DNA from: Pycnococcus provasolii
Lineage: Eukaryota > Chlorophyta > Pseudoscourfieldiophyceae > Pseudoscourfieldiales
Reading direction: 5' to 3'
Assembly (NCBI GenBank): GCA_049487715.1
Contig: CP150566.1
Coordinates: forward strand, 372,001-436,000
DNA length: 64,000 bases
Shown one piece after another: positions 8,642 to 19,218 of the stretch. Positions within the stretch are counted from its first letter, which is position 1; each line of letters opens with the position of its first letter. Under the pieces are notes generated by a model. That model was given only the letters and a program-made list of their open reading frames with translations. It was not told the origin of the DNA and did no database searches. Both the position numbers and the translations under genes were made by a program.

Positions 8642-10150
8642 TTAAGGTTTGGACGAGGCTGCGGGGGCAGCGGCAATGGTGGTGGCAATGGTGCCAAGGA
8701 TGATCAGGATAGGCAAATGCGCCTTCTTCGACGATGCCGATGATGACCACGTCTTGCCGTGAACACCGTCCTGCTGGTACGCAGTAGGGCGCTGCGTCCG
8801 TGACGTGTCATTCGCAAGCTGGAGCATGTGCGCGGCATCCACCCCAGAAAGATGCATGCTGAGACATCTCACGCTTCCACCCATGATGGACACTTCACTC
8901 GCGTCAATCGCCACCGCGGGTACGCCCGCGTGCTGCTCAGCCACGCGCAGGGCAAGCTCGTCCGACGCAATAAACCGGGAGTCCTTAGCATCTCCTCCAC
9001 CACCACCACCACCACCAGCAGCAGCGAACGTGGGCACGTACACGGCATTCTTCGTGCGAACGAAGTTCACGTAAATTCCCGCAGCGCTCTCGAAGCCGTC
9101 CTTCTTCCAGACGTCATCGGTGGGCTCGTACGGAAATGCTACAATCTTCACCGCGTCGCCAAACCTCGACCGAAGTGTCGACTCATACAACGTCCAATCA
9201 GACGGCGACGAGAAGTTGCTGAGCGCGAGCACGCCAGGTGCGAGCCAGCCGACGAGGCCGTCAACGTGTCCAAGCCGGGGTGCAAGTCTCTCCTCGGGTA
9301 TAATCGCGACTCGCTCCAGGCCGAGTTTACGCTCGAGCGCCGACGCGCCGAGCTGCAGGTCGGCTGCGTTGATTTCGATGTTTGGATACGGGATTGACAC
9401 TTGACCTTCGTTCGGGTTCGCCGGTCCTCGCGCGTATCCATCCTGACCCTCGCGCCCGATGAGCCACGGGTTATCCTTCAGCACGCGTTCCGTCACGACC
9501 GCGCGTTTCCCGTCGGCGTCAACGGCAATACCGCCGCCGTCGAGCACGAGGTTGTCGAACGTGAGGAGGCCTGGCAGACTCCACTCTCTTGCCGCGATGT
9601 CCGCGCTGTTTCGTATGTACCTTGCTTCCATGATGTTGATGTACGTCGGGTCGTACCTGAACTTTGCCGTTCGATTTCGTCCTAGGTCTGTCATGAGGAA
9701 GTCGCGCGCCCAGATGTCGAACAGTTTGGCGTGTAAGAGAGCGGACGTCGGAACGCCTCTCTTTTTCATTTCAACGTACGCGCCGTCGTCCGCCTCCGCG
9801 ATGCTCTCTCTCTTTGAGTTGTGAGCGGCAATGATCACGAGGTCATTATTCTTGACCGCCTTAAGGTACCACTGTGCTGTAAAGTCAAAGATGTGCGATC
9901 GCATTCCATCGTAGTAGTCGTAATCCGACGCAGGAGGAGCCAAAAGTATGACTTCTGATGATGATGAACTTGATGAACTCTTCTGAAATGATGACGACGA
10001 CGACGTCGAAGAAGAAGAAGATGCCTCAGCTTGAGCTTGCGCCTCCGCAAACCCAATCCCAATCCAACCGTTGGAAGCCCTGAAACCACCAGATAAACCT
10101 ACGAACACCAACACCGTAAACCATAAATGAGTCGAAAGAGAGACCATCAT
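8642..10150 (-). CDS. Secreted/membrane agmatine- or peptidylarginine-deiminase family protein
   Basis: Member of the Porphyromonas-type peptidylarginine deiminase/agmatine deiminase family (guanidino-group modifying). Motifs in order: WARDFLMTD (about residue 146), DGGGIAVD (205), GHVDGLVGW (297) and GGSVRCLSMH with the predicted nucleophilic Cys (about 431), so the catalytic set appears intact. From the ATG pair at 10150/10147 the protein opens with a signal peptide (LWFTVLVFVGLSGG) followed by a Ser-rich linker. It closes with a hydrophobic segment (PILIILGTIATTIAAA) just before the end, which suggests a tail anchor or GPI signal. Plant agmatine deiminases are cytosolic, so the secretory signals are unusual. 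Whether the substrate is agmatine or protein arginine cannot be decided here. Confidence 0.8.
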   Translation of the reverse strand: MMVSLSTHLWFTVLVFVGLSGGFRASNGWIGIGFAEAQAQAEASSSSSTSSSSSFQKSSSSSSSSEVILLAPPASDYDYYDGMRSHIFDFTAQWYLKAVKNNDLVIIAAHNSKRESIAEADDGAYVEMKKRGVPTSALLHAKLFDIWARDFLMTDLGRNRTAKFRYDPTYINIMEARYIRNSADIAAREWSLPGLLTFDNLVLDGGGIAVDADGKRAVVTERVLKDNPWLIGREGQDGYARGPANPNEGQVSIPYPNIEINAADLQLGASALERKLGLERVAIIPEERLAPRLGHVDGLVGWLAPGVLALSNFSSPSDWTLYESTLRSRFGDAVKIVAFPYEPTDDVWKKDGFESAAGIYVNFVRTKNAVYVPTFAAAGGGGGGGGDAKDSRFIASDELALRVAEQHAGVPAVAIDASEVSIMGGSVRCLSMHLSGVDAAHMLQLANDTSRTQRPTAYQQDGVHGKTWSSSASSKKAHLPILIILGTIATTIAAAPAASSKP

Positions 10151-11135
10151 ATTTATACGTGCAACGTGCAAAGTTTGCAAACAATGCAAGGCGAACGGTG
10201 TGTGTGTTTCTTAAGGCCCAAGTCGTAATCGGAATGCGCCGGACGCGCTTTTCTAAAACGTTTCTGGGCGCTTTTGGGGGGACACCTCCCGACGCTTTTC
10301 TCCTTGCTTCTTCAAGGTGTATGATAACTCCAGGCACCTGGAGGGGATCCTTCCTTGAACCATGAACCAACCTAATAACCAAGCAACCACACCAAAAACC
10401 TGAACAAAAACCCAGACAAAAACCCAGACAAAAACCCACCCAAAACCTCTCTACCAAAACCCCCTAAAAAAAATTCCATCCCTTCCCTTATTTCAATCCA
10501 TAAGGGGTCACGAGGGATCCCCAAGTCGTGTCCACCTATGTTGTTGGCACTGCGGTGAACTCGACGAAAAAGGAAATGTAATTTTCTTGAAAAACCGGTC
10601 GCCAAAAACCACCCACGGGGATCATTGCACGAGCAGGAGCTCCACCCCGTGCTTTCTTCCCTGATTTTGAGAACCCCTCAAAGAAACCTGCAAGAGCGCG
10701 AGCTGTGAGGCTTCGGGCTCCTTCAAGACGCCATTAGGTCGCTTCGAATAACAGCAGGATACACGCCTGCTTCAAGCACCAGGCTCCTCCCACGCCTCCG
10801 TTTTCCCTCTCCGGCGTTTTCGCAAAGCACGCCAAAGCACGCACATCTCTCTCAACCATCGCTGCCATTCACTGGTAACAGTATTGTGTTGCTTTGGCTA
10901 GAGGGAGGCAGTACTTGCACGGCGTGGCTGCGTGGCTGTGGGTGCTCCCTAGGGGATCACCTCCAGGGCTTAGATTGAGGGATTGGACCTGCTTGTACTT
11001 CGTGCTTGGGATCAGCAGTGCTGCTGTGAGTGAGGCTACTGTAGTGCACGCCGTGTGACGCTTGTTGTGTGCACTTATTGCGCTTGTACTCCTACTACTG
11101 CCTGCTGAAGCACATCATCATCATAGTCAGATACT
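10151..11135. promoter_or_regulatory. Long divergent intergenic region
   Basis: Nearly 1 kb between the deiminase-family gene (minus) and the Brahma-type gene (plus). No gene is supported. It holds a short tandem of AACAAAAACCCAGAC-like units at about 10398-10445, and GGGATCC motifs near 10345 and 10515. The 3' part is probably the long 5' UTR of the remodeller. Confidence 0.5.
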
Positions 11136-11137
11136 AT

Positions 11138-11170
<33 letters not shown>

Positions 11171-12142
11171 CACACACAACAACAACAACAACAACGCATC
11201 AACAGCAAACACTGCGGCAGCAGCAGCAGCAGCAGGTGCTTCTCCTGGCAATGCGCCACCACCATTACCATTACCAACAACAACAAATAATCATGATAGT
11301 AGTAGTGCGAAACAACAGCAGAGTTTGCAGCAGCAGACGCCTGCGGCGGCTTCTGCTGCTGGTGGTGCCGGCGGATATCCCGTCACGTATCACAACGCCG
11401 CCGCCACAGCAGCAGCATATCAACAGCAAGGGAGAGGGACGAGATTTCAACCGCCACCACCGCCGAACAGTCGACAGCTGCCGCCGCCGCCGCCGCAAAC
11501 GTCAGCACAACGTGCGATGTTGCCAACGAACAGAGCACCCAACAGTCTCTTGAACGGCACGGTGACGCCGACGACGACGGGAGGAACGACGTCGGCGGCA
11601 TTACTGACGAATGGGCAGAAGGCGTGCCTGCGTGCACAAATCTATGCATACAGGCACATCAGAAGCGGCATGAGAATGGGACGCATCGATATTTCGCAGG
11701 ACCTTCTAAGATCCACAAAACCGCCGCCGCTGACGCCAACGCTCCCACTCCAAAGTGCACCAACAGCCGCACCACCTCCGCTTGGGGCGCCGCCAGTTAC
11801 TGGTGCAGCCGTACCACCTCCATTTGGAGCGCCTCCAACAGGGCCGGTCCCAACAGCCACCGCCGCGCATTCCTCCACAACAGCCACCGCAACAGCATAC
11901 GCAGCCGCCGATGCCTAGCCACAGTCAAGCGCCGCCTAGAACGGCCGTGGCGGGGGCAACGGCAATGACGGCAATGACGGCAAAAATGACGGCGGCAGCA
12001 GCTCCCCTTGCCTACCCTGTACAGCTAAATAGGCTGCCACAGCCGTTAAAATCTTCCGCTGTTGCGCCAGCGATTGTGGATTCCCTCATGCATAGGCAAC
12101 AAGCGCAGCAGCAGCAACAACAACAGCAACAGCAGCAGCAGC

Positions 12143-12206
<64 letters not shown>

Positions 12207-14019
12207 GCAGCAGCAACAACGTCCACAGCAGACCACCACCCCCGCCGCCCAACAGCAACAACAACAACAACAGCAGCAGCAAAAGCCGCCGCCGCAGCAG
12301 CAGCAACACCAACACCAACACCAACACCAACAACAACAACCTGTTGTTCCACCACCATCAACGGCTTTGTGCTCGATACGAACATGGGACATCGGATCGA
12401 CGCTGGAGCCTCCGACAACCATCCCAATGACGACGTTCGAGTACGATATTGCTCAGCTGTGTGCTGGCGAGGCGGAGCGTATGCTGGACCAGCGAATTGC
12501 CGCGCGTGTGAGCGAGCTGGAGGCGCGCAGGGCGGCGGCGATGGAAGTTTCCACATCATCCAGTGTCAGCCACGATCTCCTCGACTCCGCAAATGTGCGC
12601 GCCGACGTGCTCGCTCGCGTGCTGCGGCGCCTGCGTGCCACTTGCGAGAATACCGGCGCGGCACTCCGCGAGCTCGCGGCGCTCCCGCCGTCAGCTCAGA
12701 TGGATGCCGTGTTTGCGTGGGAGGATTGGCTGAAGAACGGCGATGCCGCTGCGCACTCAGCCACGGCACTGCGCCGCGTTGCGCAGCAGATTCGCATACA
12801 CCAGCACCCCAACGCGCCGCAGCCGCACGGGCCGAGGCGGGCGGGGGATCCCATCGTTCCGTACAGCGAGACGTGCGAGCTTCGTGCTCTGCGCCTCGCA
12901 GCGATGCAGCGTCGGCTACGCGCGGAGGCGGTTGTAGAACAGGTCCAGCTCAACGCGATGCCCGACAAGGAGTACAAGAAGGGGGCCAGGGCGTTATACA
13001 AATCGATCACGGAGCATCGCAAAATTGGAAATGCGCGAAGAGCCGCGATCGCCGAAGGCGGCGAGTCTCTGGTGCAAAGCACGCGAGTAGACCCCGCGTG
13101 GGCGCGTGCGATGCGCGACGAGTTGACGAAGCGACGCAAGGCATTCATGCAGTCGTGGAGGACCCGCGCGGACGATCGCGCGGTAAGAACAAAGGCACTG
13201 CAGAAAGAGATGACGCGCAAGCAGAAGGAGTACAGTCGGCGGGAGGAGGCGGAGAGGCAGGCTGCGCGCATGGCTGCGCTGAAGGCGAACGACATGGAAG
13301 AGTACAAGAGGCTGCTCGCCGCGAACAAGAGGTCGTCCCTGAGCCGCGAAGACGACGCGGCTGCGCGCTTCAGCGAACTCGACGCCTTCCTGAAGCGCAC
13401 GGAGGAGTACATGAAGCAGCTCGTTGAGAAAGTGTCAAGCGTGAAGCGCGACGCGGAGAGGAGAGAATCGGCTGCGGAGGCTGCCAGGGCGGCGCGCGAG
13501 AGCGGACTCTCGGAGGTGGCGGTTGCGGCGGCGGCGAAGAATGCCTTCGAAGCTCGGATGGAGGAGGAGAGGGCGACGGCGCCGTCGGAAGCCGCCGCAT
13601 CGTACCAGTCGCTCGCGCATAGCATCGAGGCGGAGGCTGCCGCGGGCAAGCCGCTGAACCTGCTCAAGCCTCCGGGCAACGGTTCCCTTCGCGAGTACCA
13701 GCGCGTTGGGCTGCAGTGGATGCTTGGGCTGTACAACAATCGCCTGAATGGCATTCTGGCTGACGAGATGGGTCTCGGCAAAACGGTCCAGGTCATGGCA
13801 CTGATTGCGCACCTCATGGAGTACAGGCAGAACTACGGGCCTCACTTGATTATCGTTCCTAATGCCGTCACGGTGAATTGGAGGAGTGAGCTGACCAAGT
13901 GGCTCCCGGATGTAAAGGTTCTGTACTACGTTGGGTCGAAGGACGAGCGGAAGAAGCTTCTGGACAAGTTCTTGCACGTGCCCGCGAAGCGGAATCGCCA
14001 CAAGAAGAAGCGAAGGCTG

Positions 14020-14052
<33 letters not shown>

Positions 14053-15993
14053 AAGGAGGACGACGAGGCGACGCCTCTCGGACTCGCATTTCTGCAGGCG
14101 CTCGGCGCGGACAAAAACCAGCGTGCGCTGCGATGCCACGTCGTCGTGACGACGTACGACTACATCATGCGCGACAGGGCACGCCTTTCAAACTTCATCA
14201 GGTACGAGTACATGGTGATTGACGAGGCACAGCGTCTGAAGGACGCCAAGAGCAAGCTCGTGCGAGACTTGGCCAAGTTCAACGTGAATCGAAGGCTGCT
14301 TCTCACGGGAACTCCGCTGCAGAACGATCTGATGGAGCTTTGGTCGCTCTTGCACCTCCTTCTCCCCGAGGTGTTCGACGATAGCGCGCAGTTCGAGCGG
14401 TGGTTTGGCTCAGATAGCATGGGAGGGGGCGGCGGCGGCGGCGGCGGCGGCGGCGCTGACGACGCCGACGGCGCGGACTGGCTTGAGAACGAGAAGCGAG
14501 TCGTCGTCGTGCATCGCCTTCACCAGATCCTCGAGCCGTTTATGCTGCGTCGACAGGTGCAAGACGTCGAGGCTACGCTGCCGCCGAAGCGAACGATCAC
14601 GCTGAAGTGCCCGCTGAGCGCTTACCAGAGTCTCATATACCACTGGGTGCTCCACTCGAAAACGACGCGCCTGGATCTCACAGGCGAGTACGAGCGCGTT
14701 CACACCACGCAGGCTGGCCCGAGCCGCCGCTCGGAGAAGCCATACGTTTCTCTGACAAACCCGCACATGGAGCTGAGGAAGATTTGCAATCATCCTGTTC
14801 TGAGCTTCTACCCCTTCAACCTAACGTGCGAGATGAGCGCCCGCTCGTGCGGTAAGCTTTGGCTTCTTGACAACCTTCTCGTCAAGCTTCTACTCAGCCC
14901 TCTCGACCACAAGGTGCTCTTGTTCAGCACGATGACACGCCTGCTTGACACGGTGGAGCAGTACCTGACCCATCGCGAGGTGGTGGATCCGGTTAGCAAA
15001 CAGACGAGGAAGTTTACGATGCGTCGAATCGACGGCGGAACGAGCCTCGAGGAACGCGACGCTGCCATCAAGGAGTTCAACGACCCGAAGCAGGGCGTGT
15101 TTCTGTTTTTGCTTAGTATCAGGGCGGCGGGACGCGGATTAAATCTGCAGACGGCAGACACCGTGGTTGTGTACGACCCTGACGCGAATCCAAAGAACGA
15201 GGAGCAGGCGGTGGCCCGCTCGCATCGAATTGGGCAGACGCGCGAGGTTCGCGTTCTGCACCTCGAGAGCGTGATCGATGGCAGGGTGGAGGAAGCGATT
15301 GACGAGGAGTCGTCGACGCCGGAGACGCTTCCGTACACCGCGATGAGCAATCTCAGCTACGGCGACAGCATTGAGACGATAACACGCGAGTCTATCCAGC
15401 GTCGTAAGGTGGAGATGGCGGCGGAGGTGGTGGATGCTGGTCGATTCGACGGGCAGACGACGCACGACGAGCGCCGCGAAACGCTGGAGCAGATGATGGC
15501 AAACGCCGCGTCGCGGTCTGCGAAGTCGGAAGTGATGAACCTCAAGCAGGTGAATGAGGCTCTCGCACGATCTGAGGATGAGCAAAAATTCTTCAATCTG
15601 CTAGACAAGAAAGGCTGCGGTTGGGAGAAGAACAGTGCGGCGTCGAAGGGCTTGGTTGGATTCGACGAGGTTCCTGACTTTATGAAGTACACGCGCAGTG
15701 AGCTGAGGGGAGTTGTGGAGGAGATGGAGACGGCGGCGGGAAGAAGGAAAAGATTGGCATCGGAGGCTGCTGCTAAGGACGGCGAGGAGGTGGAGGTGGA
15801 GGTGGAGGAAGCGGTGGAGGAAGCTGTGGAGGAGGAGGTGGAGGTGGTGGAGGAGGAGCAGGAGGCTGATGACGATGTATTGGTGAAAAAGGGCGACAAT
15901 AATGACGACGACGAAGAAGAAGATGAGGATGAGGATGATGACGAAGATGATGAGGATGACGATGACGATGACGACGACATGGACGACGATTGA
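11136..15993 (+). CDS. BRM: Brahma-type SNF2 chromatin-remodelling ATPase
   Basis: Catalytic ATPase of a SWI/SNF complex. The ATG at 11136 opens a Q/T/A/P-rich region with a QLQ-like element (GQKACLRAQIYAYR, about 11610-11660). That frame ends at 11918. The rest is in another frame that has no early ATG, so the two belong to one gene joined between about 11800 and 11900. One extra C near 11850, or a 73-nt GT-AG intron at 11811-11883, would explain it. Next come a polyglutamine tract of about 45 residues (12100-12216), an HSA-like basic helix (13090-13300), Walker A DEMGLGKT (13766), the plant-like DEAQRLKD box (14220), a Gly11 insert (14425-14455), the helicase C block ARSHRIGQT (15220) and a SnAC-like region. 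An acidic tail ends the protein. No bromodomain is visible. TGTAA follows at 16014. Confidence 0.9.
12106..12216. repeat. CAG/CAA repeat encoding polyglutamine
   Basis: Almost pure CAA/CAG codons within the Brahma-type gene. More glutamine blocks at 12250-12340 follow after short interruptions. Confidence 0.9.
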
Positions 15994-16592
15994 TAGAAGA
16001 CAAGAATTTGTTGTGTAACAAGACGAAAACTATTATTGTTTTTTTTTATTTTTCATTTCATCAGGTACAATTTGCAACATCACACAAGTGGATGAGGATC
16101 CGTTAATGTGACGGTCGTAATGTTCAATGGCATCTTAACTTTTGTTTCTTAACGTCGAATCAACAGGAACTCCGGCGCCGGGGATTCGAACGGCAGGTTG
16201 GGAACCGCCGTGTGCAGGTGGTTGCACTTGCAAGGGCATACTTAACCTTAACTCGTAGACTTATTTTTACATACCTTTATGATTCGACATCCTCAAGTCT
16301 CCCTGGCCTGTGGGGATCCCCTCTTGGTCCCTTTATGTAGTTGGAATTTCCCTCTTCTCTTGTCGCAAGCTTGCCGATTAATTTCGCGCGCTCCCTCCCT
16401 CAGGTGGTCTTCTCGGTGCGGTGTGGTTTAGTTCGGGGCATTCCGCGCGCCCTCGCCCTCCTCGAAGAAGAAAGAAAGGCGCAGCTGCTTGCGTGTGAGT
16501 AGTGTGTGCGTGTGCGTGTGTGCGTGTGTTAAGGCCAGTTAAAGCGGTTAGTTAGTTGCGGCCGTTAGCTTATTGTTTATCAGCAGTCAGTC
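15994..16592. promoter_or_regulatory. Intergenic region upstream of B9D2
   Basis: About 600 bp. It holds the Brahma 3' end signal, a GGGATCCCC palindrome near 16311, and a pyrimidine-rich stretch with CG-repeat-like GTGTGCGTGTGCG near 16500, probably the B9D2 promoter and 5' UTR. A T-loop-like GATTCGAAC near 16185 is not part of a foldable tRNA. Confidence 0.5.
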
Positions 16593-17141
16593 ATGGCGGA
16601 GCTGCACGTGACCGGCTTGATCTCGACGGCGACGGGCTTCCCTCTCCTTCCGTCAGCAGGCCTCTTTCTTAAGTTCTCGTGGCACGCCGGCTCCGACTGG
16701 GAACTGCTCGAGGGATACCAGGAAGGACAAACGCACTGCGACGTTCCAGCAATCACAGACATCGAAGTCATGGAGGCTGTGCTCGCACACCCAGTCAGCG
16801 TGCACTACCTGTGCAGGTCCGTCATCGGATGGCCCAAACTTGCCGTGCAAGTCTTCTCGCTCGACGAACACGGACGAACGGATATTGCAGGATACGGGTT
16901 CGCGCACGTGCCGACTCGACCTGGACACCACAAGGTGGACATCGCGTGTTGGGCACCCGAGGCGGGGTCGTGGGCAAATTTCACGCAGAGCCTCGTCGGC
17001 GGAGGACCGAGGCTTAAGGCGGAGGATGTCGTGCACACGCCTGGTGACAGGTTCAGACTGCAAACACGAGCAGCCGGTCTCGTGCACGTCGAGCTTGACG
17101 TTGTCGCGAAAGACTTCCACAAACATGAAGTCGCTTTGTGA
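16593..17141 (+). CDS. B9D2: B9 domain-containing protein 2 (ciliary transition zone)
   Basis: Protein of 182 residues, the usual size for B9D2, that starts MAELHVTGLI as in animal homologues. The whole protein is a single B9 (C2-like) domain. Recognisable blocks are EGQTHCDVP, GWPKLAVQVFSLDEHGR, AGYGFAHVPTRPG, a conserved tryptophan region (GSW), VGGGPRL and DRFRLQTRAAG near the C-terminus. B9D2 works with B9D1 and MKS1 in the MKS module of the ciliary transition zone, which gates entry of membrane proteins into the cilium. Its presence indicates that the organism has, or recently had, a flagellate stage, as the RSP3 gene near 62 kb also does. No frame disruption is seen. Confidence 0.93.
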   Translation: MAELHVTGLISTATGFPLLPSAGLFLKFSWHAGSDWELLEGYQEGQTHCDVPAITDIEVMEAVLAHPVSVHYLCRSVIGWPKLAVQVFSLDEHGRTDIAGYGFAHVPTRPGHHKVDIACWAPEAGSWANFTQSLVGGGPRLKAEDVVHTPGDRFRLQTRAAGLVHVELDVVAKDFHKHEVAL

Positions 17142-17242
17142 TAAAAACAAAACAAAACAAAGTTAAGAAAAAAATCAAGATTTATATAAAGTATAAGTAC
17201 GAATGTTTCATTTGGAAAAATTTAACACGACGCGACGTTTTA

Positions 17243-18913
17243 CTACAGTTCCTCTTGCTCGTCCTCCTCCTCCTCCTCGTCCTCCTGCTCGTCCTCCTCC
17301 TCCTGCTCCTGCTCTTGCTCGTCGTCGTCGTCGTCGTCGTGCTCGTGGTGGTGAGAAACGTCGACGTTGATGTTGTCGAGCACGTCGTCGACGACATCTA
17401 CCACGTCGTCGACGACGTCGACAACGTCGTCCTCCAAATCCTCCTCTTCCTCCAAATTGCCATCGTCGTCGTAGTCGTCTGCGCCGCGAATGCGCCACTC
17501 CACCAGGCTTTGACTGCTACTCTCCACCTGATACATGCCGAGAAGCTGCTTCGTCTCCGTGTCGCGCGCCACCCACCGATGGTGCGAGTAGCTGCTGCTC
17601 TGCGCTCGACCTCCATTCGGCGCAAGGTTGTGGTACAGAACCTCACGGCCGTCGAAGTCCACCCATAGAAGCTGCGCGGAATACGGACGGCGGTTGACGA
17701 AGCGCACGTCAACCATCTCCGACGACGCCTTGCTCACGAGCGTGTGCCGCCTCGACACGTGCCAAGCCTCGTCAACCTCCACGAGAAAGGAGTCAGGAAC
17801 GTAGGCACCGCGCAGCGCTCGGAGAGATCTCGCGTGCTCTGCGACAAAGTCGAGCAGAGGCGGCGTCCATATCTTGGTGGGGCTTTTCTGGGCAGCAGCA
17901 GCACCACCGCCGCCGACGCCACCGCCTTCTTTGAGCTGGCTGCGAAGTGATCTTCTCAGCATGCTCGATGGCTCCCACCGCGCGACGCGCGTGCCCGTCC
18001 CACTTGGCCTGTGAGGCACGTACAGACGCACGTCAGCTGGCGCGTTGCGAGCGAGGTGCGCTCTCATTTCCTTCGCCATCATCTTCAGCACCGACTCTCT
18101 CACCTCGTTGAACTCCACGCCAAGCTTCGCCTCCGCCTCCGCCTCCGCGTCTCCCTCGTCCATTTCGAGCACCTCGCCATTTTCGCCGAGTCGCACCGTT
18201 TCGAGCTTGATATCGGACACGTCATCTTCCGACGCATGTCCCGCGACGCCGTGGTCACGGCACAGTCCAGAGTTGAGCTCGGACGAGCAGTCAATGGCGA
18301 GTGTGACGACATTTCCCTCGAGTCGGGACGCCGCCTCCTCGACCGCCGCGAGTGCCGCGTCGCTCGCAGGTGCGTTGGCAACGTGGAAGAGCACGAGAAC
18401 GTCGCCAAGGCGTCCATCCTTGACTCGCGTTAAAGTTTCCTCGTCCGCCCATCGCAATATTGATGTCTGTGATGTTGGCTTGTGTGCCGCTCTTACCGTG
18501 TTGACGGTGCGCGTACGTTTGTCGTCGACAGCTGGCTTGAAGACGCGTTCGTACCTCTCACTCATTGCTGAGAGGTGCGCGCTTTGCATGCACACCGGTC
18601 CGACGAGCGACGAGCACGTCATGGTCGCCGTCCCAAGCTCCGCCGCGTCACGCGCAGCCCTCGCCTGTCGCACGAGGTCCCGCTCAGGCAGCTCCACGTG
18701 TATTTTCTGGTGCATCATCGCGGGCGCATCTTTGCGTGCTCTCGGCTGCTGCGCGAACCGCACGGCGTACAGCTCGGAGGGCGTGAGGCCGCGCACCACC
18801 TTGACTCCCTGCGGAACGTTCACGGCGTGAACTTGGAGAACGAGCTGAACATGAAATGCTGCGGAAAATAACAACCCAAACCAACCCAGAGCTGATGCTG
18901 ATGCTGCGCGCAT
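17243..18913 (-). CDS. ER protein with thioredoxin-like and VHL beta domains
   Basis: Protein of 556 residues from the ATG at 18913. It begins with a signal peptide (LGWFGLLFSAAFHVQLVL). A thioredoxin-like domain follows (VLVLFHV, then VVTLAIDCSSELNSGLCRDHGV, about 18450-18250), in which the usual CxxC is replaced by NAPASD. The conserved C-terminal domain (about 17710-17530) reads VRFVNRR, LLWVDFDGREVLY, SSYSHHRWVARD. It aligns with the beta domain of the von Hippel-Lindau protein and keeps its five hydroxyproline-pocket residues (W88, Y98, S111, H115 and W117 in human numbering). The Elongin-binding alpha domain is missing. A long Asp/Glu tail ends in QEEL, close to a KDEL-type ER retrieval signal and like the calcium-binding tail of calreticulin. 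It may be a lumenal reader of hydroxyproline; the ligand is inferred. Confidence 0.8.
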   Translation of the reverse strand: MRAASASALGWFGLLFSAAFHVQLVLQVHAVNVPQGVKVVRGLTPSELYAVRFAQQPRARKDAPAMMHQKIHVELPERDLVRQARAARDAAELGTATMTCSSLVGPVCMQSAHLSAMSERYERVFKPAVDDKRTRTVNTVRAAHKPTSQTSILRWADEETLTRVKDGRLGDVLVLFHVANAPASDAALAAVEEAASRLEGNVVTLAIDCSSELNSGLCRDHGVAGHASEDDVSDIKLETVRLGENGEVLEMDEGDAEAEAEAKLGVEFNEVRESVLKMMAKEMRAHLARNAPADVRLYVPHRPSGTGTRVARWEPSSMLRRSLRSQLKEGGGVGGGGAAAAQKSPTKIWTPPLLDFVAEHARSLRALRGAYVPDSFLVEVDEAWHVSRRHTLVSKASSEMVDVRFVNRRPYSAQLLWVDFDGREVLYHNLAPNGGRAQSSSYSHHRWVARDTETKQLLGMYQVESSSQSLVEWRIRGADDYDDDGNLEEEEDLEDDVVDVVDDVVDVVDDVLDNINVDVSHHHEHDDDDDDEQEQEQEEEDEQEDEEEEEDEQEEL

Positions 18914-19218
18914 CACCACAGACCTGTCACCTGTGCACAGCGCCACAGAATCCTCTGGACAGACACACGGATCCCGGCAGCGATGGGCAGGGGAAAATCA
19001 ATGGGAAGAAAAATGAGAACAAAACACACGAAACCCCGAATCATCAAAATGGTTACGTTAGGGAATGTATCGTAGTGTACAGCAGTGTAGTTAGTGCTTA
19101 CTGTAGACTTGTTTACTGTACTGCTTAGTGGATTGGATATTCGTCCTTAGAGTCTAGAGAGTACAGTACAGTGTGTATCTACGCTTACTTCTTACAATAA
19201 TAATAGGACCACCAGTCT

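Noticed and set aside
12696-13817. Long open frame (373 codons) on the minus strand
   Set aside because: It lies wholly opposite the conserved Brahma gene and comes from its GC-rich codon usage; no domain is visible.
16161-16260. tRNA-like T-loop (GGATTCGAAC on plus, i.e. GTTCGAATCC on minus)
   Set aside because: The flanking bases do not form a T-stem, no matching acceptor strand or A-box is present, and no cloverleaf could be drawn.
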